From UBA2942 sp045127535 (lineage in GTDB: Bacteria > Bacillota > Clostridia > Lachnospirales > Lachnospiraceae), in NCBI GenBank assembly GCA_045127535.1, contig JBGVQN010000014.1, forward strand, positions 1 to 21,482: 21,482 nucleotides of DNA, given 5' to 3'. This document shows positions 1-7,385 of this stretch, piece after piece (positions within the stretch are counted from its first letter, which is position 1; each line of letters begins with the position of its first letter). The translations under genes and the position numbers were made by a program. The notes under the pieces were generated by a model. That model did not search any database. It saw nothing but the letters and a program-made list of their open reading frames with translations, and was not told the origin of the DNA.

Positions 1-626
1 CTGCCGGTGGTATAGATGTCATCCACCAGTATGACCCTCTCATACTGCACACGATCCTCATACACCCCAAATGCCTCGATCAAATTGGCCACTCTCTGCC
101 TGTCATTTAATTCCTTCTGAGGCGTGGTCTTTTTTCGCCGGTAAAGCACCCTGGTGTCCATGGGGATCCCAAGCCCCGCTGACAGCCGCTTTCCAATTTC
201 TTCTGCCTGGTTAAATCCCCTCTGCCGCCTCTTAGACCTATGGAGAGGCACCGGGATCAATGCCTGGGCCTGCCAGCTCCTGATCTCATTGCCCCGCAGC
301 GCCACAAGCTCACTGCAGAAAAAATCCAGATGCTGCCGCAGATTTCCATACTTCACTGCTGCCAGGGCGCTGCGCACCTGAGCTGTATAGCCAGCCAGCA
401 CGATGCCCTGCACAAAGCTTCTCCTGCTCCCTGCACAGTCCTCACAATATTCTTTTGTCTCCTGCACAATGGATTTTCCACACTTCTTACACCGGGGTTC
501 TGTCACAAACCTGACCTTCTCCCTGCACTCGGGGCAGGCATAGACCCCTTTCACCCGGAGGATCTCTCCACAAATGGGACACACCCTGGGATACAGGATC
601 CCAAGCAGCCGTTCTTTTCCAGTCAT
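1..626 (-). CDS. comF: ComF family phosphoribosyltransferase, partial (C-terminus beyond window)
   Basis: The reading frame starts at an ATG at 626 and is open to the window edge, giving 208 residues. The N-terminus carries a zinc-ribbon: CPICGE near residue 17, then CPEC, CKKCGK and CEDC pairs. A phosphoribosyltransferase domain follows, with VPLHRSKRRQRGFNQAEEI at about residues 129-147 and the PRPP-binding motif ending VILVDDIYTTG just before the edge. Family knowledge: ComF proteins are associated with DNA uptake in competent bacteria and are widespread in Firmicutes that are not known to be competent, so a role in uptake here is inference. A purine-rich stretch (GAGGAAGGAAAG) lies about 5-14 bases upstream. 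The frame has a TGA 24 bases before the ATG, which fixes the start. The gene lies downstream of recD2 on the same strand, separated by a long palindrome. Confidence 0.92.
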   Translation of the reverse strand, partial: MTGKERLLGILYPRVCPICGEILRVKGVYACPECREKVRFVTEPRCKKCGKSIVQETKEYCEDCAGSRRSFVQGIVLAGYTAQVRSALAAVKYGNLRQHLDFFCSELVALRGNEIRSWQAQALIPVPLHRSKRRQRGFNQAEEIGKRLSAGLGIPMDTRVLYRRKKTTPQKELNDRQRVANLIEAFGVYEDRVQYERVILVDDIYTTG

Positions 627-628
627 TT

Positions 629-862
629 TCACAACTTTCCTTCCTCAAACGTCCGCATCCCCATTTCCTACCACAATCTACGATCCCACACAGCCAGCCG
701 GGCGCTGTCCCCACAAGCAGCCACACCAGCCATATATCCCTGACACACTGCCTCCGCCTCCCCTGAGACCATGGCAAGCATGGCTTTGAGGCTGTAGGTG
801 GGAGGTGTGGCATAAGGAATCTGGGTGGCTTGGAGCGCTGGTACCGTCGATTCTGTTTTCGC
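629..862 (-). pseudogene. possible coding remnant just upstream of comF
   Basis: On the minus strand a frame is open from 862 to a TAG at 668-670, then open again to a TGA at 629-631, two bases before the comF ATG. The only ATG near the start is at 781, which would give 37 residues beginning MLAMVSGEAEAVCQGYMAGV. The upstream, ATG-less part reads VPALQATQIPYATPPTYSLK and lies in the left arm of the long palindrome. The right arm, read on the plus strand, encodes nearly the same peptide. The composition looks protein-like and the second stop abuts comF as a coupled upstream gene would, but no family is recognised and the TAG interrupts the frame. It may be the decayed 3' end of a gene once located between recD2 and comF, or chance. 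Confidence 0.25.
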
Positions 863-1095
863 TCAGAACCCGCTCGCGCTTCGGTGTACACGCAGCGGTA
901 CTAAGATTTCGTATAGAAAAAGAGATTTGCAAGCAGGCTTTCAAATCTCTTTTTCTATAAGAAACCTAAGAACCGGCGTGTACAAGAGTTCTTCGCTGAA
1001 AACAGAATTGCCGGTACCAGCGCTCCAAGCCACCCAGATTCCTTACGCCCCACCTCCCACCTACAGTCTCAAAGCAAAACTTTCCCAGGTCACAG
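763..1095. repeat. long imperfect palindrome (foldback element) between recD2 and comF
   Basis: The outer arms 783-845 and 1013-1075 are both 63 bases and match as reverse complements at 60 positions. Similarity weakens but continues outward to about 763 and 1095, the latter inside the recD2 stop region. The inner part is less regular, with roughly a dozen extra bases in the left arm. The centre is a perfect 17-bp stem (912-928 with 943-959, TATAGAAAAAGAGATTT) around a 14-base loop. A transcript running from recD2 towards comF would fold into one giant hairpin. No transposase is present, so it could be a MITE-like element, a repeat with a role in termination or mRNA processing, or a local inverted duplication. 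Confidence 0.85.
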
Positions 1096-3333
1096 CCCCA
1101 CGCCAAAATCCCGCAGCTGCACATCCAGCCCGGAGTAGCGCCTCTGTACCCGTTCGTTGTCGATCATTTCCTGAAAGGTGTGTACGCTTCCCACAATGCA
1201 TACACACTGCTTTGCCCTGGTGACTGCAGTATACAGCAGGTTGCGGTTCATCAGCATCCTTGGCCCTGACAGCAGGGGGATCACCACTGCCGGATACTCA
1301 CATCCCTGTGATTTGTGGATGGTCACTGCATATGCCAGCTCCAGTTCCTCCACCTGCTTAAAGGAATAATGTACCTTCCTGCGCTCATCAAATTCCACTA
1401 CCAGTTCTTCTGCAAAGAGATTGACCTCCCGGACAATGCCGGTATCTCCATTAAACACTCCCACGCCCTTTTCAATGGGGATGTTATGCCGGTCTGTGAT
1501 CTCCCACTCCATCTGGTAATTGTTTTTGACCTGCATGACCTTATCGCCCTCACGGAAGATGCCCTGAGGAAATACCCGCTCATTTTTGCCGGGGGCAGGG
1601 GGATTTAACTGCTCCTGCAGTACCACATTTAACTGCTCTACTCCCAGGTTTCCCTTGCGCATGGGTGTCAGCACCTGGATATCCAAAGCCCCTGCATGGA
1701 CATAGCCGGGCAGTTTTTCTCTTACCAGGGTGATGGATGCCCCTACAATATTTCCGGCATTTTCACGCTTCACAAAGAGGAAATCCCTGCTGCGGCGGTT
1801 TACATCCACCTGCTCTCCTGCATTGATCTTATGGGCATTGAGGATAATATCGCTTTCTGCCGCCTGGCGGAAAATACGGTTTAACCGCACCACCCGAAAG
1901 CACTCCGAAGCGATCATATCCTTTAACACATTGCCAGCGCCTACACTGGGCAGCTGGTTTACGTCACCCACCAGCACCAGTCTGGTACCTACCGGCACTG
2001 CCTGCAGCAGGGCATGCATCAGGAAAATATCTACCATGGACATTTCATCAATGATAATCACATCTGCTTCCAGAGGATTTTCCTCGTTGCGCTGAAAGCT
2101 GGCATTCTCTCCTGCCTGCCGCTCTGCCATGCCTACGATCTCCAAAAGCCGGTGTACGGTCTTAGCCTCCCTGCCGGTGGCCTCAGACATACGCTTGGCA
2201 GCACGCCCTGTAGGCGCAGCCAGCAAAATCTCCATATCTTCTTCCTCAAAGTAGCGGATGATGGCATTGATGGTAGTGGTCTTACCAGTACCAGGGCCGC
2301 CTGTAAGAATCATCAAGCCATGCTCCACTGCTGCCCGCACTGCTTCTTTCTGGATGGTATCTAACACGATTCCCTCCTGCGCCTGGATCTCCTCTAAGGT
2401 ACGCTCCACTGCTGTCTCATCCACTGCTGCTCGGATGTCCAGATCATGGAGCATCTTGGCAGTGTTCAGTTCCATATAATAATAGTAGGAAAGGTATACC
2501 GCACGCACCAACTCACCATCTAAGTCTCCCGGATAATTCTTGATTACCAGCTTCCGATCCATCACCAGGTCAGTGAGATACTTCTCCACCTGCTCTCCAT
2601 CCACCTGCAGCAGATTGGAAGCCTCCCGCAGCAAGATGGGCATGGGCAGATAGGTATGCCCCTGCCCAATGGCCTGCTGCAGGGTATACAAAATACCGCT
2701 GCGCACACGAAACTCAGAATCTGCCACGATACCAGCCTTAGAAGCGATCTCATCTGCCACCTTAAAGCCAATACCGGTAATGTCATCTGCCAGCTGATAC
2801 GGATTCTCGGTAATGATCCGATACAGCCCGCTGCCATACCGGTCATAGATCTTCATGCCCAGGTTCCAGGAAATGCCGTACTTCTGCAAAAAGAGCATGG
2901 CCTTTCGCCCTTCTCTCTTGTCTATCACCTGTCCTGCAATCTCCATGGCCTTGCGCTCACTGATGCCCTTGATTTCTGCCAGACGTTCTGGTTCTTCCTC
3001 CATGATCCGGAAGGTATCCTCACCAAAGGCTTTGACAATGCGCTTTGCCAGGGCAGGACCCAGCCCCTTAATGGCACCGGACCCCAGATACCGCTCGATC
3101 CCCACCACATCAGAAGGCACCGCAAAGGCGAATTCCTCCACACGGATCTGCTCCCCATACATGGGATGCACGATCACTTCTCCGGAAGCAGTCACATATT
3201 CCCCCTCAGAGACCGTGGGCAACACCCCCACCAGACAGGATTCTTTGCCGCCATTTAACAGAGAGAGGACAGTATAACCGGTATCCTCGCTTCGATATAT
3301 GATTTTCTCTATGTAGCCCTCTACCTCAGCCAT
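1090..3333 (-). CDS. recD2: ATP-dependent RecD2-type DNA helicase
   Basis: This is an SF1B 5'-3' helicase of the RecD2/YrrC type, which acts in DNA repair and replication-fork maintenance without RecBC. From the chosen start the protein has 747 residues, normal for the family. It has an N-terminal OB-like region, then helix-hairpin-helix-like segments (LGSGAIKGLGPALAKRIV, about residues 83-100), and two RecA-like domains. Walker A is GGPGTGKT at about 345-352, Walker B IIIDEMSM near 426-433, motif III VGDVNQLPSVGAG, and the C-terminal motif AVTIHKSQGCEYP. An ATG also exists at 3357, but the one at 3333 is preferred because GGGAGG lies 8 bases before it and nothing similar precedes 3357. mreB lies upstream behind a terminator, so recD2 probably has its own promoter in 3334-3434; none was clear. 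The stop codon lies inside the outer edge of the long palindrome. Confidence 0.96.
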   Translation of the reverse strand: MAEVEGYIEKIIYRSEDTGYTVLSLLNGGKESCLVGVLPTVSEGEYVTASGEVIVHPMYGEQIRVEEFAFAVPSDVVGIERYLGSGAIKGLGPALAKRIVKAFGEDTFRIMEEEPERLAEIKGISERKAMEIAGQVIDKREGRKAMLFLQKYGISWNLGMKIYDRYGSGLYRIITENPYQLADDITGIGFKVADEIASKAGIVADSEFRVRSGILYTLQQAIGQGHTYLPMPILLREASNLLQVDGEQVEKYLTDLVMDRKLVIKNYPGDLDGELVRAVYLSYYYYMELNTAKMLHDLDIRAAVDETAVERTLEEIQAQEGIVLDTIQKEAVRAAVEHGLMILTGGPGTGKTTTINAIIRYFEEEDMEILLAAPTGRAAKRMSEATGREAKTVHRLLEIVGMAERQAGENASFQRNEENPLEADVIIIDEMSMVDIFLMHALLQAVPVGTRLVLVGDVNQLPSVGAGNVLKDMIASECFRVVRLNRIFRQAAESDIILNAHKINAGEQVDVNRRSRDFLFVKRENAGNIVGASITLVREKLPGYVHAGALDIQVLTPMRKGNLGVEQLNVVLQEQLNPPAPGKNERVFPQGIFREGDKVMQVKNNYQMEWEITDRHNIPIEKGVGVFNGDTGIVREVNLFAEELVVEFDERRKVHYSFKQVEELELAYAVTIHKSQGCEYPAVVIPLLSGPRMLMNRNLLYTAVTRAKQCVCIVGSVHTFQEMIDNERVQRRYSGLDVQLRDFGVGL

Positions 3334-3434
3334 CTGTTTTCCTCCCTGATCTGTCATGATCAGACTTTATGTGTATTTGCTGCCGTTTTTCATGTGATTA
3401 CAAATACCCACAAAGCCATGTGCACTGTAACTGG

Positions 3435-3463
3435 AAAAAGGCCTGCACATTCCTGCACAGGCC
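3435..3463 (-). terminator. Rho-independent terminator of mreB
   Basis: Read on the minus strand, GGCCTGTGCA and TGTGCAGGCC form a 10-bp stem (two G-U pairs) around a GGAA loop, followed directly by TTTTT. It starts 27 bases after the mreB stop and separates mreB from recD2. Confidence 0.9.
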
Positions 3464-3489
3464 CTGATCCATATTATATTTTTACTGTA

Positions 3490-4500
3490 TTAAACATCAT
3501 AATGGGTCGCATTGCCAGCTAAAAATTCAATGTATTTTCCAGTACCGATGGCTACAGCAGTCATTGGATCATCTGCAGTCATAGTAGTGATGCCGGTATG
3601 CTCTTCCAGAAGCTGCTCTAATCCGTGCAGCAGCGCACCGCCTCCTGTTAATACGATGCCTCTGTCAGAAATATCTGCTGCCAATTCTGGCGGAGTCTTT
3701 TCCAGTACATTGTGTACAGTATCTACAATCTGTGCTGCAGGCTCACGAAGTGCTTCTAACGTCTCAGCAGAAGTAATGGTAATGGTCTTTGGAAGACCTG
3801 TTACCAGGTTACGTCCTCTGACATCAATGGAAAGATCCTCTTCCCGCTTATAGCAGGTACCGATCTGGATCTTGATTTCCTCTGCAGTACGATCACCAAT
3901 TAACAGATTATGCTTCTTTCTCATGTAAGCTACGATGGCCTTATCAAAATCGTCACCGGCGATCTTAATAGATTCACTGACTACAGTACCTCCCAGGGAA
4001 ATGACTGCTACGTCAGTGGTACCGCCGCCGATATCTACGATCATATTTCCACATGGCTTTGCAATATCAATGCCTGCACCAATTGCAGCTGCTACCGGCT
4101 CCTCAATGATGGATACCTCTCTGGCACCTGCCTGATAAGTAGCATCCTCTACTGCCTTACGCTCAACCTCTGTTACCTGACTTGGCACACAGACGCAGAT
4201 ACGCGGCTTACGGAACTGATTTTTACCCAGGGATTTCTGAATAAAATACTTTAACATCTTTTCGGTAATGGTGTAATCAGAAATCACACCCTGACGAAGT
4301 GGGCGCACTGCCACGATATTACCTGGTGTTCTACCGATCATTAATCTGGCTTCCTCACCAATTGCCTTGATTTCATTGGTATTACGGTCAATTGCTACTA
4401 CAGAAGGCTCTTTTAATACGACACCCTTCCCCTTAATATATACTAAAATACTTGCTGTACCTAAATCGATTCCCATGTCTGTTACTGAACCAAAAAACAT
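3490..4500 (-). CDS. mreB: MreB/Mbl-family rod-shape actin homologue
   Basis: This is a bacterial actin that forms membrane-associated filaments guiding peptidoglycan synthesis. The protein has 336 residues from the ATG at 4500, as expected. Visible actin-fold motifs are DLGTASILVY near residue 12 (phosphate 1), DIGGGTTDVAVISLGG (phosphate 2) and LTGGGALLHGLEQLL (adenosine site) near the C-terminus. The frame is open for 37 more codons upstream, but the N-terminus MFFGSVTDMGIDLGT matches the family and AGGAG/GGAAAG sequences precede it. No mreC or mreD follows; a terminator comes right after the stop, so it is a single-gene unit like Mbl or MreBH genes in other Firmicutes. Which paralogue it is cannot be decided here. 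It has an unusually long upstream region. Confidence 0.95.
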   Translation of the reverse strand: MFFGSVTDMGIDLGTASILVYIKGKGVVLKEPSVVAIDRNTNEIKAIGEEARLMIGRTPGNIVAVRPLRQGVISDYTITEKMLKYFIQKSLGKNQFRKPRICVCVPSQVTEVERKAVEDATYQAGAREVSIIEEPVAAAIGAGIDIAKPCGNMIVDIGGGTTDVAVISLGGTVVSESIKIAGDDFDKAIVAYMRKKHNLLIGDRTAEEIKIQIGTCYKREEDLSIDVRGRNLVTGLPKTITITSAETLEALREPAAQIVDTVHNVLEKTPPELAADISDRGIVLTGGGALLHGLEQLLEEHTGITTMTADDPMTAVAIGTGKYIEFLAGNATHYDV

Positions 4501-4752
4501 TTTCTTTCCATTCTCCTTTCTGCTGATGACAGGTAACTGTGAAATGCCCAAGCAGTAAATAGGATAACCAAACATCCTAACAAAGAAACTCCAATTGGCA
4601 GCAGAAAACAATAAAATGTCCTCTCCTGACTTACCAGCTGCATAAAGACTTTACATCGTCATTCATACACTCTATCTGTATATCTCTATCTATTCAGTTT
4701 TATCTATTATCCAGGCACGCAACTGCCCCATGTACTCTATCTATCGCTGCTT

Positions 4753-4914
4753 TTACAGCTGCTGTAAAACACAACCGAAAACACATAGAATGCTTTCCTT
4801 ATTGTCATGAATCACATGGTAAACAATGCCCTGCCGGGCCGTCTGCCAATCCCTGTCTACCATCGCTTTGCTTTTTATTCTAAATTCATGATATGCCGCC
4901 AGTACGCGGTTCAT
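4753..4914 (-). CDS. possible 53-residue small protein in the mreB leader
   Basis: The ATG at 4914 opens 53 codons ending in TAA at 4753-4755; an in-frame TGA lies 15 bases upstream, so the start is bounded. The peptide begins MNRVLAAYHEFRIKSKAMVD and ends GCVLQQL. It contains a hydrophobic stretch (SILCVFGCVL, residues 41-50) but no clear membrane helix. Composition is protein-like, but there is no good ribosome site (only AGAGAT directly before the ATG) and no recognised family. It lies about 250 bases upstream of mreB on the same strand and would be in the same transcript if the 5017 promoter is used. It could be a leader peptide, a remnant, or chance. Confidence 0.3.
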   Translation of the reverse strand: MNRVLAAYHEFRIKSKAMVDRDWQTARQGIVYHVIHDNKESILCVFGCVLQQL

Positions 4915-5016
4915 ATCTCTATGGGCACATCATTTTTCTGATGCCCGATATTGAGAAAAAGTAAAAAAATAAATCAAAAATTTTGTGTTTTTGCGCTTTT
5001 TACCTTTTACAACAAC

Positions 5017-5045
5017 ATTATATCGAATCATACTCTTTTTTAAAA
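5017..5045 (-). promoter_or_regulatory. candidate promoter for the mreB transcript
   Basis: On the minus strand a perfect TATAAT lies at 5022-5017 with TTTTAA (3 of 6 matches to TTGACA) 17 bases upstream. The region is AT-rich, so chance occurrence is possible. Confidence 0.35.
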
Positions 5046-5223
5046 GGGGTTTTTGAAATTTTTTTTATTTTATAGTATCCCTTTTTCACAAAATTTTATC
5101 CTGAAAACTGTCTTTGTCTTTTTCTTCTCATTTTCATGCTTCCAGAAAATCCAAAAATAATTTTCTCACTCTCTGGAAATGCCTTTTTCAGAAAAATCCG
5201 TAAACATCCCCAGTGCTGTATAT

Positions 5224-6393
5224 TTAAGACTGCTTGTCATATTCTTCCAGGAAATGATGTACCACTCCATCCTTTTTATAGGCTACAATGGTGCTTAAAT
5301 TTACATTTTCCACACTCTTAAATATATTACCTTCTACAAAAGGATTCACCTGTTTCAGCTCCCGGATCAGATTTTTAATTTCGATCCGTTTGGAATCGGA
5401 ACTTCCATCGCTGTTACAGGTAGTACAGTTGTCTGTAAACCGGCAGGCACACTGGATAAAGTGGAGTCCATTATAATCCCGCCATGCTTTGATGTCATCC
5501 TCCCGAATCAGATACAGAGGGCGGATCAGTTCCATCCCCTCAAAATTGGTACTGTGAAGCTTAGGCATCATAGTCTGTACCTGGCCTCCATAAAGCATTC
5601 CCATGAGAATGGTCTCAATTACATCATCATAATGATGTCCCAGGGCGATCTTATTGCAGCCTAACTCTTTTGCCTTGCTGTAAAGATACCCTCTGCGCAT
5701 TCTGGCACAGAGATAGCAGGGGGATTTTTCTACTTGATATACAGAATCAAAAATATCTGAAGTGAATATGGTAATGGGAATGTGCAGCTTTCTGGCATTG
5801 GCTTCAATTAACTTTCTGTTTTCCGGACTGTATCCCGGATCCATAACCAGGAAACTAACTTCAAAGGGGAACTTGTTATGCTTCTTTAGTTCCTGAAACA
5901 GCTTTGCCATAAGCATGGAATCCTTGCCGCCGGAAATACACACTGCAATGTGATCCCCTTCCTTTACCAGTTCGTACGTATTGATGGCTTTGGTAAATTT
6001 ACACCAGACAGATTTTTTGAACTTTTTGGTAATGCTGTGTTCAATGTCTTTATATGCTGTATCATCTGCCACAGCCTCACACCTGTCTGCATCTTCCATG
6101 AGCCATTTCAAATAGCCCCCCTCTAAATGGTATGCCTCTATGCCCTGCTGACGCAGCAACGCCGCTGCTTCCTGGCTTACCTCTCCACGCTTACAGTATA
6201 CCACTGTCTTTTTGTCCCTTGAGAGAATCCCCTGCAGTTCCTCCTGTCCAAAGTTTTCTCCAAAGGGCAGATTTACTGCGCCTGGCAGATGTCCATACTG
6301 AAAGGACATTTTATCCCGAAGGTCAATATACTGGTAAGTTCCCGGCTCCCACTGTGCCAGTTCCTGTGCTGTAACGGTAATTGTATCTGTCAT
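5224..6393 (-). CDS. rhodanese / TtcA-like ATP-pyrophosphatase fusion (tRNA 2-thiolation family)
   Basis: The 389-residue protein joins two parts of a sulfur-transfer pathway. Residues about 5-105 form a rhodanese domain with the persulfide cysteine at about 67 (YCKRGEVS). Residues about 125-385 form a PP-loop ATPase of the TtcA/ThiI/CTU1 type: SGGKDS at about 154-159, GHHYDD near 252-257, and CYLC at 226-229. A second cysteine set (C315, C317, C323, C326, in CACRFTDNCTTC) could help bind a cluster or metal. TtcA proteins activate a tRNA base with ATP and insert sulfur, using an Fe-S cluster held by cysteines. That the rhodanese half supplies the sulfur is inference, as is the tRNA target. 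The ATG at 6393 is chosen (AGGAA 10 bases upstream); an ATG at 6414 has GAGG directly against it, too close to work well. Confidence 0.85.
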   Translation of the reverse strand: MTDTITVTAQELAQWEPGTYQYIDLRDKMSFQYGHLPGAVNLPFGENFGQEELQGILSRDKKTVVYCKRGEVSQEAAALLRQQGIEAYHLEGGYLKWLMEDADRCEAVADDTAYKDIEHSITKKFKKSVWCKFTKAINTYELVKEGDHIAVCISGGKDSMLMAKLFQELKKHNKFPFEVSFLVMDPGYSPENRKLIEANARKLHIPITIFTSDIFDSVYQVEKSPCYLCARMRRGYLYSKAKELGCNKIALGHHYDDVIETILMGMLYGGQVQTMMPKLHSTNFEGMELIRPLYLIREDDIKAWRDYNGLHFIQCACRFTDNCTTCNSDGSSDSKRIEIKNLIRELKQVNPFVEGNIFKSVENVNLSTIVAYKKDGVVHHFLEEYDKQS

Positions 6394-6429
6394 TCTGATC
6401 GTGTTCCTTTCCATCCTCTATCATCTGTC

Positions 6430-6496
6430 AGGCAATTGGAAAACGGTATTCCATATCAGCTTTTGGAAATAGCGATAAGATATTTCCAATTCCCTA
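6430..6496. repeat. palindromic repeat, copy A
   Basis: A 67-base hairpin whose ends AGGCAATTGGAAA (6430-6442) and TTTCCAATTCCCT (6483-6495) pair at 12 of 13 positions, with a second internal stem GGAAATA/TATTTCC (6465-6471, 6481-6487) as an alternative fold. It resembles 12155-12209 in sequence and orientation. It is flanked by a 14-bp near-direct repeat: CTCTATCATCTGTC at 6416-6429 and CTCTGTCATCTGTG at 6497-6510 (12 of 14 identical). It lies between mgsA and the TtcA-like gene; there is no T-run, so it is not an obvious terminator. Confidence 0.7.
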
Positions 6497-6534
6497 CTCT
6501 GTCATCTGTGATTGATATTATAATTCCCTGATGT

Positions 6535-7035
6535 TTATATATTGGCATTTTCGTCCAACATATCCTGCAGCATCTTAGAACGCTCCTGAATATTTTTCTT
6601 AAAATGAATGACTTTCCGTTGGTACGGCTGATCCATATATGATGAAGTAATCATAAAATCTGCAGATGCCCGGTTATTTGCAATAGGGATATCATACACC
6701 TGTGCAATACGCAGCAGTGCCTTTACATCCGGGTCATGGGGCTGTGCTGTTAAAGGATCGGAAAAAAATACAATAAAATCCACGCTTCCTTCTACAACCC
6801 TTGCACCGATCTGCTGGTCACCGCCTAATGGACCGCTGTTGTAGCCTCTTACGAACAATCCAGTGTGGTCTGTAATCATACGGGCAGTGGTGCCAGTTCC
6901 GCACAGAAAATGCTGTTTTAAAATTTCTTTATGTTCCTCACACCAGGCAATGAGTTCTGCCTTTTTATTGTCATGGGCAATTAGCGCAATATGCTTCTGT
7001 TTTTCAATGGTCAGGGTAATGAAATTGTCTTCCAT
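6535..7035 (-). CDS. mgsA: methylglyoxal synthase
   Basis: The enzyme converts dihydroxyacetone phosphate to methylglyoxal and phosphate, an overflow bypass of lower glycolysis in the cytosol. The 166-residue protein contains the expected motifs: HDNKK at 21-25, the phosphate-binding CGTGTT at 45-50, the catalytic aspartate region GPLGGDQQIGA (D73), and DPLTAQPHDPDVKALLR (H100), followed by NNRASADFMI. The ATG at 7035 has GGAAGGAG six bases upstream; 17 further in-frame codons upstream are not conserved-looking and are not included. It reads towards the TtcA-like gene, with a 141-base gap that contains palindromic repeat A, and is divergent from the AraC-type regulator. Confidence 0.96.
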   Translation of the reverse strand: MEDNFITLTIEKQKHIALIAHDNKKAELIAWCEEHKEILKQHFLCGTGTTARMITDHTGLFVRGYNSGPLGGDQQIGARVVEGSVDFIVFFSDPLTAQPHDPDVKALLRIAQVYDIPIANNRASADFMITSSYMDQPYQRKVIHFKKNIQERSKMLQDMLDENANI

Positions 7036-7385
7036 GGATTCTCCTTCCCGGCTGCTGGATTTCTGCCTGCAGATATATTTTACCACGGCTTGTGGATTTC
7101 TTCCATCACAGTTGAAGATCTTTTTCAGGAAAATACAGGATTGAAGATTCTGCTGTGCCTGGCATCCCCTGAATCTCTTCTCAAACGCTCAGATTGCAAT
7201 GTTACGATCCAGATATTATAATTTTGATATTCAGAGAAGATACATGGAAAAATAATACAAATCATAACATAGATTGTTATCCATTCTTTTATTTTTGTTT
7301 CTTATATGTATCATCAAAAATCACAAGTAATATCAAGCAGACATTCCAACAATGTACTACAATCATTTTAGCAAGGAGTGAAACT
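7036..7385. promoter_or_regulatory. 350-bp divergent intergenic region (mgsA / AraC-type regulator)
   Basis: This region must hold promoters for both divergent genes. On the minus side, TAAAAT lies about 40 bases before the mgsA start without a convincing -35. On the plus side the DNA from about 7200 is AT-rich, with a small perfect inverted repeat ATAACA-5-TGTTAT at 7264-7280 and a TACAAT at about 7357. The inverted repeat could be an operator, but nothing in the sequence proves it. AAGGAG at about 7372-7377 is the ribosome site of the regulator. Confidence 0.4.

Larger units (their letters stand above)
4501..5223. other. 723-bp intergenic region upstream of mreB
   Basis: No recognised gene lies here. 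The half nearer 5223 is very AT-rich (4960-5110), with runs of A and T and a TATAAT at 5017-5022. The half nearer mreB is of mixed composition and holds one 53-codon minus-strand ORF (4753-4914). No clear terminator hairpin was found for the gene ending at 5224; a weak pair (TTCCAGAAAAT near 5140 and TCTGGAA near 5173) is the best candidate. A transcript starting near 5010 would give mreB a leader of about 510 bases. Confidence 0.6.

Noticed and set aside
487..891. 134-codon minus-strand frame overlapping comF and the palindrome
   Set aside because: It overlaps the well-supported comF start in another frame and is rich in Arg, Trp and Pro as expected for a shadow frame.
3334..3357. ATG at 3357 as the recD2 start
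   Set aside because: There is no ribosome site before it, while GGGAGG is placed correctly for the ATG at 3333.
3910..4254. 114-codon plus-strand frame inside mreB
   Set aside because: Antisense shadow of the strongly conserved mreB gene.
4751..4769. TTTTACAG-3-CTGTAAAA perfect inverted repeat as an operator for mreB
   Set aside because: It coincides with the last codons of the 53-codon ORF and is about 250 bases from mreB, so an operator role is not supported; it is kept only as a note.
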